64,000 nt of DNA from Thermoanaerobaculia bacterium. Lineage in GTDB: Bacteria > Acidobacteriota > Thermoanaerobaculia > Multivoradales > Multivoraceae. Under the pieces are notes generated by a model. That model was not told the origin of the DNA. It ran no database searches and saw only the letters and a list, made by a program, of their open reading frames with translations. Positions 32,738-40,533 of this stretch are shown piece by piece (position 1 is the first letter of the stretch; the number at the start of each line of letters is the position of its first letter). Both the position numbers and the translations under genes were made by a program. Where the stretch lies: contig JAJDUI010000002.1 of NCBI GenBank assembly GCA_022826745.1, positions 97,308 through 161,307 on the forward strand, in the 5' to 3' direction.

Positions 32738-35158
32738 TCAGGCGACGATGCCGCGGCCGCGGCAGGCGGCGATCTCGTCGGCGGAGAGCCCGAGGACGTC
32801 GGCGAGGACGACATCCGTGTGCTCGCCGAGCAGGGGCGCCCGGCGGGGGCTGAGATCGCGGCCTGCGATACGAAACGGCGGCCCGACGAGTTCCAGGTCT
32901 CCCCAGTCCGGGTGCTCGACGGTGGCGAAGGAGCCCCGGGCCCGCAGGTGCGAATCGGCGTAGAGGTCGCGGGCATCGCGCGACGGAGCGGCGGCGACAC
33001 CGGCCCGCAGGAGCTCGCGCGCGATCCAGTCGCGGTCCCGTTCCCTGGTCCAGGTGCCGACGATCGCGTCGAGCTCCGCTTCATTCTGCTTCCTGGTCGT
33101 TGGGGTCGCGAACCGCGGATCCCCGGCCAGCTCTGGCCGGCCCATCGTCGCCGCGAGCCGGGCGAACTCCTCGTCGCTGTGGACCTCGATGGCGAGCCAG
33201 CGGTCGATGCCCCAGCAGCGATAGACGCCGTGCGGCGCCGAGTCGCGGTGGGAGTTGCCGGCGCGTTCCGGAATCTCGCCTGTCATCTCGTACTCGAGCA
33301 GGACTTCGCCGAGGATCGAGCTCACGCCCTCGCACTGCGAGTAGTCGATGAACTGGCCTTCGCCGGTGCGGCTGCGGTGATGCAGCGCGGCGACGATCGA
33401 GAAGGCGAGCGTGATCGCGTTCATCAGATCGACGTCGCCGCCGCTGTGAGTCGGGTGATCGTCCGGGTAGCCGGAGATCCAGGCCCCGCCGGCCACGCCC
33501 TGGTGGACCATCGCGTAGCCGAGGTACTCGGTTTCCGGGCCGCCGTGGCCGCGTCCCGACGAGGAGGCCACGATGATCTCCGGGTTTGCCCGGCGGAGGT
33601 TCTCGTAGTCGAGGCCGAGCTTGACCATGGCGCCGGGACGCATATTGTCGTAGATCACGTCGCACTCGCCGGCGAGGCGCAGGGCGAGTTCGCGGCCTTC
33701 CGCCTGCGACAGGTCCAGGGCCAGCGACCGCTTGTTCAGGTTCATCGTGTTGAACGCCATGCCGGCGTCCTCACCGATCTTCTGCGGCGCCTCCTCGGCG
33801 CGGGGCCAGACCACGGAGCGGCGCGTCAGGTCGAGGCGCCTGGGTCCCTCGACCTTGATCACTTCGGCGCCCAGGGTGGACAGCAGGACGCCGGCGTAGG
33901 GGCCGGCCCACACCCAGGCGAACTCGGCGACGCGTATGCCCTCGAGCGGGAGCTTGCGCGTCGCGGGTGGGGCGGTCGGGACCGAGCCGGCGGCGACCGG
34001 AGCGCCGTTGCCGGCCGCGGCGACTTCGGCTCGGACCTCGTCCGAGTGTTCGCCGAGCTGTGGCGCCGGGCGGGACACCTTCGGCCTGGAGGCGCCCATC
34101 CGGTACGGCCAGCCGGCATAGCGCTTCGCCCCGGTGCTCGGGTGGTCCACTTCGACGAAGTAGTCGCGGGCGGCGTACTGCTGGTAGTCCATCACGTCCG
34201 CGGCGTCGTGGATCGGTCCGACCGGAATGCCCAGGCTGGCGGCGCGGTGGTACAGGTCGTCGCGTTTCTGCTCGAGGGCCCAGGCGTCGACCTGGGGAGC
34301 GATCTCCATCAGGTGATGGCTGCGGTAGGCCATGTCCTTCCATTCGTCGCCCTGGCACCAGTCCGGATTGCCCATCAGTTCGCGGAACAGCTCGAAGTGA
34401 TGGTCGTCGAAGGCGTTCAGGATGACGTAGCCGTCGCTCGTCTTCAGCCTGCCCATGGCCGGCGGGCGGTCCGGCACCCGCGACCAGGTCGTCTCGTGGT
34501 AGCGGGCGCTGGCCAGGAGCGGCGCCACCAGGCTGATCATCACGTCCTGCATGGAGACGTCGACCCGGGCGTCGCCGTGGGTACGTTCGTAGAGGAGGGC
34601 AGCGACCGTCAACGCGGTCACCAGACCGGCGTGGTAGCCGGCCTGATGGCCGCCCAGGGCGACCGGCGCGCGATCGATGTCGCGGGAGCGGGCCGGCATC
34701 TGGTTGACCAGTCCGCCGCCGTGGGTGAGCGTGAGTTCGCCGGCGGGCGCTCCCGAACGCGGTCCTGTGAGGCCGTAGGGCGTGACCGCCGCGACGATCA
34801 GGTCCGGCGGCGTCTCCGCCGGCGGTTCGCGGTCGACGATCAGGGCGTCGGCGGTCCGGAGCAGGCTGCTGAAGGCGGCGCGACCGTCCTCGCCGTTCAG
34901 GTCGAGGACGATTCCCCGTTTGCTCGTGTTGCAGTAGAGGAAGAGCGGCGAGCCCTCCGGGTCGGAACCGTTCGCCCGGCGCGCGGCGTCGCCCGCGGGC
35001 GGCTCGACCTTGATCACGTCGGCGCCGAGGTCGGCAAGCAGCTTGCCGCAGTACGGGCCGGCGACGCCCTCCGCGAGTTCGACGATCCGGAGGCCGGCGA
35101 AGGGGCCGGTTCCGTCGAGGGAACTCGCGGCCGATCCCGGTCGGTCTGGTCTTGTCAT
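32738..35158 (-). CDS. Double-domain CaiB/BaiF family CoA-transferase (first copy)
   Basis: This 806-residue protein is made of two complete class III CoA-transferase units joined by a short Ala/Pro linker near residue 385-395. Each unit begins with GLRIVELAEGVAGPYCGKLL- or GIRVAEFAWVWAGPYAG-type motifs and LGADVIKVE. In the N-half the catalytic Asp position is kept (VDVSMQDVMISL). In the C-half the equivalent is Glu (DYSQCEGV), seen in other members of the family. The enzyme would move CoA between acyl groups as a pseudo-dimer in one chain. It overlaps the upstream serine hydrolase by ATGA. It probably activates acids released by the hydrolases in this operon. Confidence 0.88.
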   Translation of the reverse strand: MTRPDRPGSAASSLDGTGPFAGLRIVELAEGVAGPYCGKLLADLGADVIKVEPPAGDAARRANGSDPEGSPLFLYCNTSKRGIVLDLNGEDGRAAFSSLLRTADALIVDREPPAETPPDLIVAAVTPYGLTGPRSGAPAGELTLTHGGGLVNQMPARSRDIDRAPVALGGHQAGYHAGLVTALTVAALLYERTHGDARVDVSMQDVMISLVAPLLASARYHETTWSRVPDRPPAMGRLKTSDGYVILNAFDDHHFELFRELMGNPDWCQGDEWKDMAYRSHHLMEIAPQVDAWALEQKRDDLYHRAASLGIPVGPIHDAADVMDYQQYAARDYFVEVDHPSTGAKRYAGWPYRMGASRPKVSRPAPQLGEHSDEVRAEVAAAGNGAPVAAGSVPTAPPATRKLPLEGIRVAEFAWVWAGPYAGVLLSTLGAEVIKVEGPRRLDLTRRSVVWPRAEEAPQKIGEDAGMAFNTMNLNKRSLALDLSQAEGRELALRLAGECDVIYDNMRPGAMVKLGLDYENLRRANPEIIVASSSGRGHGGPETEYLGYAMVHQGVAGGAWISGYPDDHPTHSGGDVDLMNAITLAFSIVAALHHRSRTGEGQFIDYSQCEGVSSILGEVLLEYEMTGEIPERAGNSHRDSAPHGVYRCWGIDRWLAIEVHSDEEFARLAATMGRPELAGDPRFATPTTRKQNEAELDAIVGTWTRERDRDWIARELLRAGVAAAPSRDARDLYADSHLRARGSFATVEHPDWGDLELVGPPFRIAGRDLSPRRAPLLGEHTDVVLADVLGLSADEIAACRGRGIVA

Positions 35159-36933
35159 CGGAGCTTGTACGCCTCCCTCGCGGATCGCAGCCAGTCGTGC
35201 TGGTCCTTGTCGCCGAAGTAGTAGAAGACGGCGCCGTTCGGCAGCATGAGGACGCCGATGCCGCCGTAGCCGAGCATCTGCCGCACCCAGACCTGCTTCG
35301 TGCCGGTCCCGTCGGTCACCTGGATCTGCCGCGACCAGATGGAGTTGTTGTACTTGTTCGGGTGGCCGTTGTGGACGGCGTCCAGGCCGCGGTCGTCCTC
35401 GTCTTCCTGCATCGCGGCGGCCACCATGTCCGGATGGAGCACCTGCCGGTCGCCGATCCGGCCGCGCCGGGCGTTCAGCAGGTCGGCGATCTTCAGGATG
35501 TCGTCCGGGGTCCAGAACATGCCGTAGCCGCCGAAGACGTAGCCGTCGGCCCGGTTGTCCGTGCGCAGCGACTGGAGCGCGCCGGCGGAGACACCCAGCG
35601 GCCGGTAGACCTCGGCGGCCAGGAACTCGAGCAGATCCGCGGGCTCCCTGGACGAGGCGCCCGCCTTCTGACCGAGGTACCCGCTCATGGCGACGGACAG
35701 CAGAAAGGCGTCGGTCGTGTGGTACACCCAGCGCTTTCCGGGCGGCTCCTTCGTCGGATAGGCCATGGCGCCCCGCAGCTTGCGGTTCCGGTGCTCCGGA
35801 ACGAAGAAGTTCAGCTCGGTCGTCGAGTTCTTCTCGTCGTCCTGGTCGCCCGTGTCCCAGTAGTGGCCGGTCGCCATGTCGAGGGCGTGCTCGAAGGTCA
35901 CCCCGCGGAAGCTGCCCCTGGGCGGCTTGGGCACGTAGTCCCTGAGTTCGAGTTCGGTCACCTCGAAGCCGTCCCGCTGCGCCAGCCGCATCAGCGCGAC
36001 GGCGCCGACGGCGGTCTTGGCGGTGGAGTAGGACGGCAGGCGAATCTGTTCGGGATACGGGTAGTCGCCGTAGCGGGTGTGGACCGGGCCCTGGTAGTGG
36101 ACTCCGCCGAAGGAGACGCCGAACGCGGTGAGGTGTTCGCGGTCGAAGCCGCCGCCGAAGGCCTGCGGGTAGACCTGGGCGCGCGGGTAGTCGTCCCGGA
36201 TCCGTTCGATCGGCCGGACGGGCAGCCGCGACGCGGCCTCGGCGGCGTATGCCTCGAGCACGGCGTCCGCCTCGGGCGGCTCGCCGGAGATGAAGCGGGT
36301 GGGGCCCGCGTCCCAGAGGTCGAACTTGAAGTACTTGCAGGTTTCCTGAGTGGCCTGGAAGGCCGCTGGCGATGTGGCGCCGCCGTCGAACAGGAAGGAC
36401 ACGACGCCGTGGTAGGCGCAGTTCTGGTTGCGCTCGACCAGTGTGATCGGCAGCGAGGCCCGGCTCCTGCCGCCATCGCCGTTCTCGCTCCAGATCCGGC
36501 CCGGACCGACAATGACATTCCAGTAGGCGTCGCCGGTGTAGCGGAGCGCGCGGTTGGCGGGCACCAGGTGGGAGCCGCTCTGGACCAGGGCGACGTCGAG
36601 CCGCGGAATGCGGCGCAGGGCGGAGACGATCGGCGGCTCATCCGCCCGCAGGTAGGTGTCGTGGTGGACGGTCCAGGAGGCTCCTCCGCCGCCGAAGAGC
36701 TGAAGCGTGCCTCGCATCTCGTGGCGCGGCGGCGCGGCGTTCTCCGGCAGGGCGAAGGCCGCGTTGTCCACGGGCGTTGGGAGCTCACTGGCCAGGAGTT
36801 GGGACGCCGGCAGCAGGGTCCGCGCGACGTCGCCCGAGCCGGCGAGGGGGTCGCCGGGCAGTGGGACGGCGGCCGCCCCGAGCTGGGCGGCGGCCGCGCA
36901 GACGGTCCAGAGCAGGGCGGCGAATCGGGCCAT
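35155..36933 (-). CDS. Secreted serine hydrolase of the beta-lactamase/penicillin-binding fold
   Basis: This 592-residue protein has a signal peptide ending around residue 20 (AAAAQLGAAA). The S-x-x-K motif of class C beta-lactamase-like serine hydrolases appears as SYSTAKTAV (Ser about 302), followed by the helix MRLAQRDGFEV typical of family VIII esterases and EstB-like enzymes. The mature N-terminal 270 residues are unusual in length and rich in Phe/Tyr, with an AYHGVVSFLFDG segment, and are not in standard beta-lactamase-fold enzymes. It probably hydrolyses esters or D-peptides outside the cytoplasm. Its stop overlaps the double CoA-transferase start. It is the first gene of the minus-strand run and is divergent from the exonuclease gene, 47 nt away. 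Confidence 0.82.
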   Translation of the reverse strand: MARFAALLWTVCAAAAQLGAAAVPLPGDPLAGSGDVARTLLPASQLLASELPTPVDNAAFALPENAAPPRHEMRGTLQLFGGGGASWTVHHDTYLRADEPPIVSALRRIPRLDVALVQSGSHLVPANRALRYTGDAYWNVIVGPGRIWSENGDGGRSRASLPITLVERNQNCAYHGVVSFLFDGGATSPAAFQATQETCKYFKFDLWDAGPTRFISGEPPEADAVLEAYAAEAASRLPVRPIERIRDDYPRAQVYPQAFGGGFDREHLTAFGVSFGGVHYQGPVHTRYGDYPYPEQIRLPSYSTAKTAVGAVALMRLAQRDGFEVTELELRDYVPKPPRGSFRGVTFEHALDMATGHYWDTGDQDDEKNSTTELNFFVPEHRNRKLRGAMAYPTKEPPGKRWVYHTTDAFLLSVAMSGYLGQKAGASSREPADLLEFLAAEVYRPLGVSAGALQSLRTDNRADGYVFGGYGMFWTPDDILKIADLLNARRGRIGDRQVLHPDMVAAAMQEDEDDRGLDAVHNGHPNKYNNSIWSRQIQVTDGTGTKQVWVRQMLGYGGIGVLMLPNGAVFYYFGDKDQHDWLRSAREAYKLR

Positions 36934-36980
36934 GGCGGCTGATGGTAGCTTGCCGGAGTCACCCCTGTGCGGTGCCCGCC

Positions 36981-37892
36981 ATGTACGTCCACCTGATCGA
37001 CGGCACCTACGAGCTCTTTCGCCACCACTTCGGTGCGCCGAGCTATCGCAACGAGGACGGGCTGGAGGTGGGAGCGGTGCGTGGTGTCGTCTTCTCCGTG
37101 CTTGGCATGTTCCGCGATGGAGCGACCCACGTGGCGGTGGCGACCGACCAGGTGATCGAGTCGTTCCGCAACGAGATGTGGCCCGGCTACAAGACCGGCG
37201 AGGGGATCGAGCCGGAGCTTCTGGCTCAGTTCCCGGTGCTCGAGGACGCCCTCGCCGCGCTGGGCGTCACCGTCTGGCCGATGGTGGAGCACGAGGCGGA
37301 CGATGGGCTCGCCAGCGGCGCCGCGATGGCGGCCGCGGATGAGCGGGTCGTCGAGGTCCGCATCTGCACGCCGGACAAGGACCTGGCCCAGTGCGTCGAC
37401 GCCGGCCGGGGCGGTCGGGTAGTGCAGGTCGACCGGCGGCGCGGCCTGCGCTGGGACGCCGACGGCGTCCGGGACAAGTTCGGGGTGGAGCCGGAGTCGA
37501 TCCCCGACTATCTCGCCCTGGTCGGCGACAGCGCGGACGGATTCCCGGGCCTGCGGGGGTGGGGCGCAAAGTCGGCGGCCACCGTGCTGGCGCACTATGT
37601 CCACCTGGAGGAGATTCCGGACGAACCGTGGAAGTGGGCGGTCAAGGTGCGCAGCCGGGATCGGCTGGCGGCGACGCTCAGGGAGGAACGCGAAGCGGCG
37701 GAGCTGTTCCGCGAGCTCGCCACGCTGGTGCGCGATGCGCCGGTCAGCGGTTCCGTCGACGACCTGCGCTGGCGCGGACCGCGGCCCGAACTGGCGGCGA
37801 TGGCCGAGAGGCTGAAGGCGCCGGGGCTCGTGCAGCAGGCCGAGCGGCTCGCCGGCGAGTGGGCCGAAGCGGACGACGCGGTCCCCTTCTGA
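36981..37892 (+). CDS. 5'-3' exonuclease (PolI N-terminal type)
   Basis: This 303-residue protein is of the flap-endonuclease/5'-nuclease family, which removes flaps or RNA primers during DNA repair. It corresponds to the first 300 residues of DNA polymerase I with no polymerase domain. The PIN-like N-terminus begins LIDGTYELFRHHF. Acidic metal ligands appear in the STPD-type element ICTPDKDLAQCV. The helix-hairpin-helix region is VGDSADGFPGLRGWGAKSAA. The ATG at 36981 is selected because the fold begins directly there; longer frames upstream lie across the divergent hydrolase. Stand-alone forms of this domain occur in many bacteria. The gene sits 40 nt before MTHFR. Confidence 0.85.
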   Translation: MYVHLIDGTYELFRHHFGAPSYRNEDGLEVGAVRGVVFSVLGMFRDGATHVAVATDQVIESFRNEMWPGYKTGEGIEPELLAQFPVLEDALAALGVTVWPMVEHEADDGLASGAAMAAADERVVEVRICTPDKDLAQCVDAGRGGRVVQVDRRRGLRWDADGVRDKFGVEPESIPDYLALVGDSADGFPGLRGWGAKSAATVLAHYVHLEEIPDEPWKWAVKVRSRDRLAATLREEREAAELFRELATLVRDAPVSGSVDDLRWRGPRPELAAMAERLKAPGLVQQAERLAGEWAEADDAVPF

Positions 37893-37932
37893 CTGCCCAT
37901 GCGGCGGCGGTCAGCGTAGGATCCGACCCGGC

Positions 37933-39723
37933 GTGAAACTGATCGACAAGCTGCGCACCGCGGCGTCCGAGAGACGGCCGTTCTACTCGTTCGAGTACTT
38001 CCCTCCGAAGACGGAGGCGGGGATCGAGAACCTCTACGCGCGCATCGAGCGCATGGGACGGCTGGAGCCGGCGTTCGTCGACGTGACCTGGGGCGCGGGC
38101 GGCAGCACCGCTGATCTTACCTTCGAGCTCGCGAGCACGATCGAGAACGTGCTCGGCATCGAGACGATGATGCACCTGACCTGCACCAACATGCCGCGCC
38201 GGAAGATCGCGGCGGTGCTCGAGAACTGTCGCGAGCGCGGCATCGGCAACATCCTGGCCTTGCGCGGCGATCCGCCGCGCGGAGGCGGCGCCTGGTCGCC
38301 CGTCGCCGACGGCTTTTCCCACGCTTCGGACCTGGTGCGGTTCATCCGCGAAGAGCACGGGGACCACTTTGGAATCTGTGTCGGCGGCTACCCGGAAGGT
38401 CACCCGGAGGCTTCGAGCCGGGAGCGCGATCTCGACCATCTGGCCGAGAAGGTGGCGACCGGAGCGGACTTCGTGATCACGCAGATGTTCTACGAGCCGG
38501 AGCTGTACTTCCGCTTCCTGGAGGACTGCCGGGAGCGCGGCGTGGACTGTCCGATCGTTCCGGGACTGGCGCCCATCAACGGATACCTGTCCTTTCAGCG
38601 CATCACGGGCTTCGGCGCCAGTGCGCCGCCCGAGATCGTCAGCGAGATCGAGGCGCGGCGGTTTCACGACGCGTCCGTGCGCGAGTACGGCCAGGACCTG
38701 TTGACCGGCATCTGTCGCCGCCTTCTCGACGGCGGCGCGCCCGGCCTTCACTTCTACACCCTGAACCTCGAGCGTTCGGTGCAGGTCATTCTCGACCGCC
38801 TCGGCATCGTGCCGGAGCGCATCGAGCGGGTCCTGCCGTGGCGGAGCGCGACGGCGGTTCAGCGCCCCAGGGAGGACGTTCGCCCGATCTTCTGGGCCAA
38901 CCGGCCGAAGAGCTATCTTGCCCGGACCCAGGACTGGGACGAGTTTCCGAACGGGCGCTGGGGGGATGCCGGTTCGCCCGCGTTCGGCGACCTCGGCGAC
39001 CACCATCTCGCGTTTCGCCCGATCAAGGCCGATGTCGCCCGTGAGCGTTGGGGCCGCGAGCTGCACTCGATCGACCAGGTGCGCGAGGTGTTCGCGGGGT
39101 TCTGCCGCGGTGACGTCGACGGGATCCCCTGGTACGACTGGCCGTTGGACCTGGAGAGCGAACCGCTGCGCAACGCACTCGTGCGGTTGAACCTGGCGGG
39201 GCTGCTGACGATCAACTCGCAGCCGCGCGTGAACGGCGCTGCGTCCGACGATCCCGCGGTCGGCTGGGGCGGTGCCGGAGGCCGCGTCTACCAGAAGGCG
39301 TACCTGGAGTTCTTCGTGGCGCCGGAGCAGGTGTCGGCGCTACTGGCCGCACTGGACCGGAAGCCGAGCCTGACGTACCACGCGATCGACCGGTCCAGTA
39401 CGGCCTGGAGCAACTGCGACTCGGTCAACGCGGTCACCTGGGGCGTGTTCCCGGGCGAGGAGATTCGGCAGCCGACGATCGTCGACCCGCGTTCGTTCGA
39501 GGTCTGGAAGGACGAGGCCTTCGACTTGTGGCTGTCCTCCTGGGCGGCGGTGTACGAAGCAGACAGCGAGTCACGCCGCCTGCTCCAGGGGATCCACGAC
39601 ACGTACTTCCTCGTCAACGTGGTCGACAACGACTACGTCGACGGCGATCTGCTCGGCTACCTGCTCGAGGCGGTTCAGGCCGACGAGCCGCCGTCCATGA
39701 CGATCGTCGCTCCCGTCACGTAG
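37933..39723 (+). CDS. metF: Eukaryote-type methylenetetrahydrofolate reductase with C-terminal regulatory domain
   Basis: This 596-residue cytoplasmic flavoenzyme reduces 5,10-methylene-THF to 5-methyl-THF for methionine synthesis. Residues 1-300 are the catalytic barrel: FYSFEYFPPKTEAG with the catalytic Glu, ALRGDPP and GADFVITQMFYEPE. From about residue 313 a second domain begins with DVRPIFWANRPKSYL, then TQDWDEFPNGRWG, LTINSQPRVNG, VTWGVFPGEEI and DTYFLVNVVDNDY. These segments match, in order, the SAM-binding allosteric domain of human MTHFR. Ordinary bacterial MetF (about 290-320 aa) lacks this part. The chain is intact with no frameshift between domains. GTG start. The last 49 nt overlap the convergent SDR. 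Regulation by SAM is inferred from the domain only. Confidence 0.93.
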   Translation: MKLIDKLRTAASERRPFYSFEYFPPKTEAGIENLYARIERMGRLEPAFVDVTWGAGGSTADLTFELASTIENVLGIETMMHLTCTNMPRRKIAAVLENCRERGIGNILALRGDPPRGGGAWSPVADGFSHASDLVRFIREEHGDHFGICVGGYPEGHPEASSRERDLDHLAEKVATGADFVITQMFYEPELYFRFLEDCRERGVDCPIVPGLAPINGYLSFQRITGFGASAPPEIVSEIEARRFHDASVREYGQDLLTGICRRLLDGGAPGLHFYTLNLERSVQVILDRLGIVPERIERVLPWRSATAVQRPREDVRPIFWANRPKSYLARTQDWDEFPNGRWGDAGSPAFGDLGDHHLAFRPIKADVARERWGRELHSIDQVREVFAGFCRGDVDGIPWYDWPLDLESEPLRNALVRLNLAGLLTINSQPRVNGAASDDPAVGWGGAGGRVYQKAYLEFFVAPEQVSALLAALDRKPSLTYHAIDRSSTAWSNCDSVNAVTWGVFPGEEIRQPTIVDPRSFEVWKDEAFDLWLSSWAAVYEADSESRRLLQGIHDTYFLVNVVDNDYVDGDLLGYLLEAVQADEPPSMTIVAPVT

Positions 39724-40439
39724 CTGCCCATCTTCGAGGCCAGGAACACTGCCGCGCCCGCGATCTCGTTCGGCTGCGCGTGCCGTCCGACCGGCGTCCG
39801 GCTGGCGATCGCCTGCCGCTTCTCCTCGGAGTCGACGAGCACGCTGGCGAAGTAGGTCTCCACCACGCCGGGCGCGATCGCGTTCACCCGGATGCCGTAC
39901 TGGCCGAGCTCCTTGGCCCAGCCGCGAGTCATGTTGAGCACGGCCGCCTTGGTCAGCGCGTAGGTCAGTTCGTTCGGTCCAGGGCGCAGGCCGGCGATCG
40001 AGGCGACGCTGATCACGTTGCCGGAACCCTGTTTCTTCATCAACCGCGCCGCCTGCTGGATGTGCACGAAGTAGCCCTTCAGGTTCACTTCGAGCGTCTT
40101 GTCGAAGGCCCACTCCGGCATGTCGATCGCCGGACCGAAGTACGGGTTCGTCGCCGCATTGTTGACGAGAACGTCGAGCCGCCCGAACTCGCTCTCGATG
40201 CGCTCGAACAGGCCCGCGATCTGATCCACGTTGCCGGCGTGACAGGCGATCGGCACCGCCTTGCCGCCGTCGGCCTCGATCGACTCGGCTACCTTGTCGA
40301 GCCCTTCCTGCTTCCGCGAAGCGAGGATGACGGTCGCCCCCTGCTCGGCGAAGCCGCGCGCGATGGCCTCCCCGATGCCGCGCGAGGCGCCGGTGACGAG
40401 TGCGACCTGGTCGGTGAGGCTGAAGTCGAGGATGGGCAT
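39675..40439 (-). CDS. SDR-family oxidoreductase
   Basis: This 254-residue classical short-chain dehydrogenase has TGASRGIG (residues 17-24) for cofactor binding, NNAATNP, and a Ser (SVASIAG) with YALTK as catalytic residues. The C-terminal MDGGSSA tail is typical of bacterial SDRs such as the FabG/DHRS4 group. An NADP-dependent carbonyl reduction or alcohol oxidation is expected. Its last 49 nt lie on the complementary strand of the MTHFR 3' end, so transcripts converge with antisense overlap. The next gene upstream is a divergent CoA-transferase (94-nt gap), which suggests, but does not prove, a related CoA-linked pathway. Confidence 0.9.
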   Translation of the reverse strand: MPILDFSLTDQVALVTGASRGIGEAIARGFAEQGATVILASRKQEGLDKVAESIEADGGKAVPIACHAGNVDQIAGLFERIESEFGRLDVLVNNAATNPYFGPAIDMPEWAFDKTLEVNLKGYFVHIQQAARLMKKQGSGNVISVASIAGLRPGPNELTYALTKAAVLNMTRGWAKELGQYGIRVNAIAPGVVETYFASVLVDSEEKRQAIASRTPVGRHAQPNEIAGAAVFLASKMGSYVTGATIVMDGGSSA

Positions 40440-40533
40440 GGACTGAGGTCTCCGGGGTTGTGTCTGGTGCTGGTCGGCGCGTGAGCATACGACGGCTGGC
40501 TCGGTCCTGGATGGCTGCTACCGTCCGGTCCCG

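Noticed and set aside
31717..33084. N-terminal extension of the second amidase frame to 929 codons
   Set aside because: It lies over the alpha/beta hydrolase and CoA-transferase; the GTGA overlap at 31713-31716 defines the start.
33128..33150. GGCCAGCTCTGGCC palindrome resembling the dispersed repeat
   Set aside because: It encodes the normal CoA-transferase motif GRPELAGDPRFA and lacks the flanking GGTGC and second hairpin.
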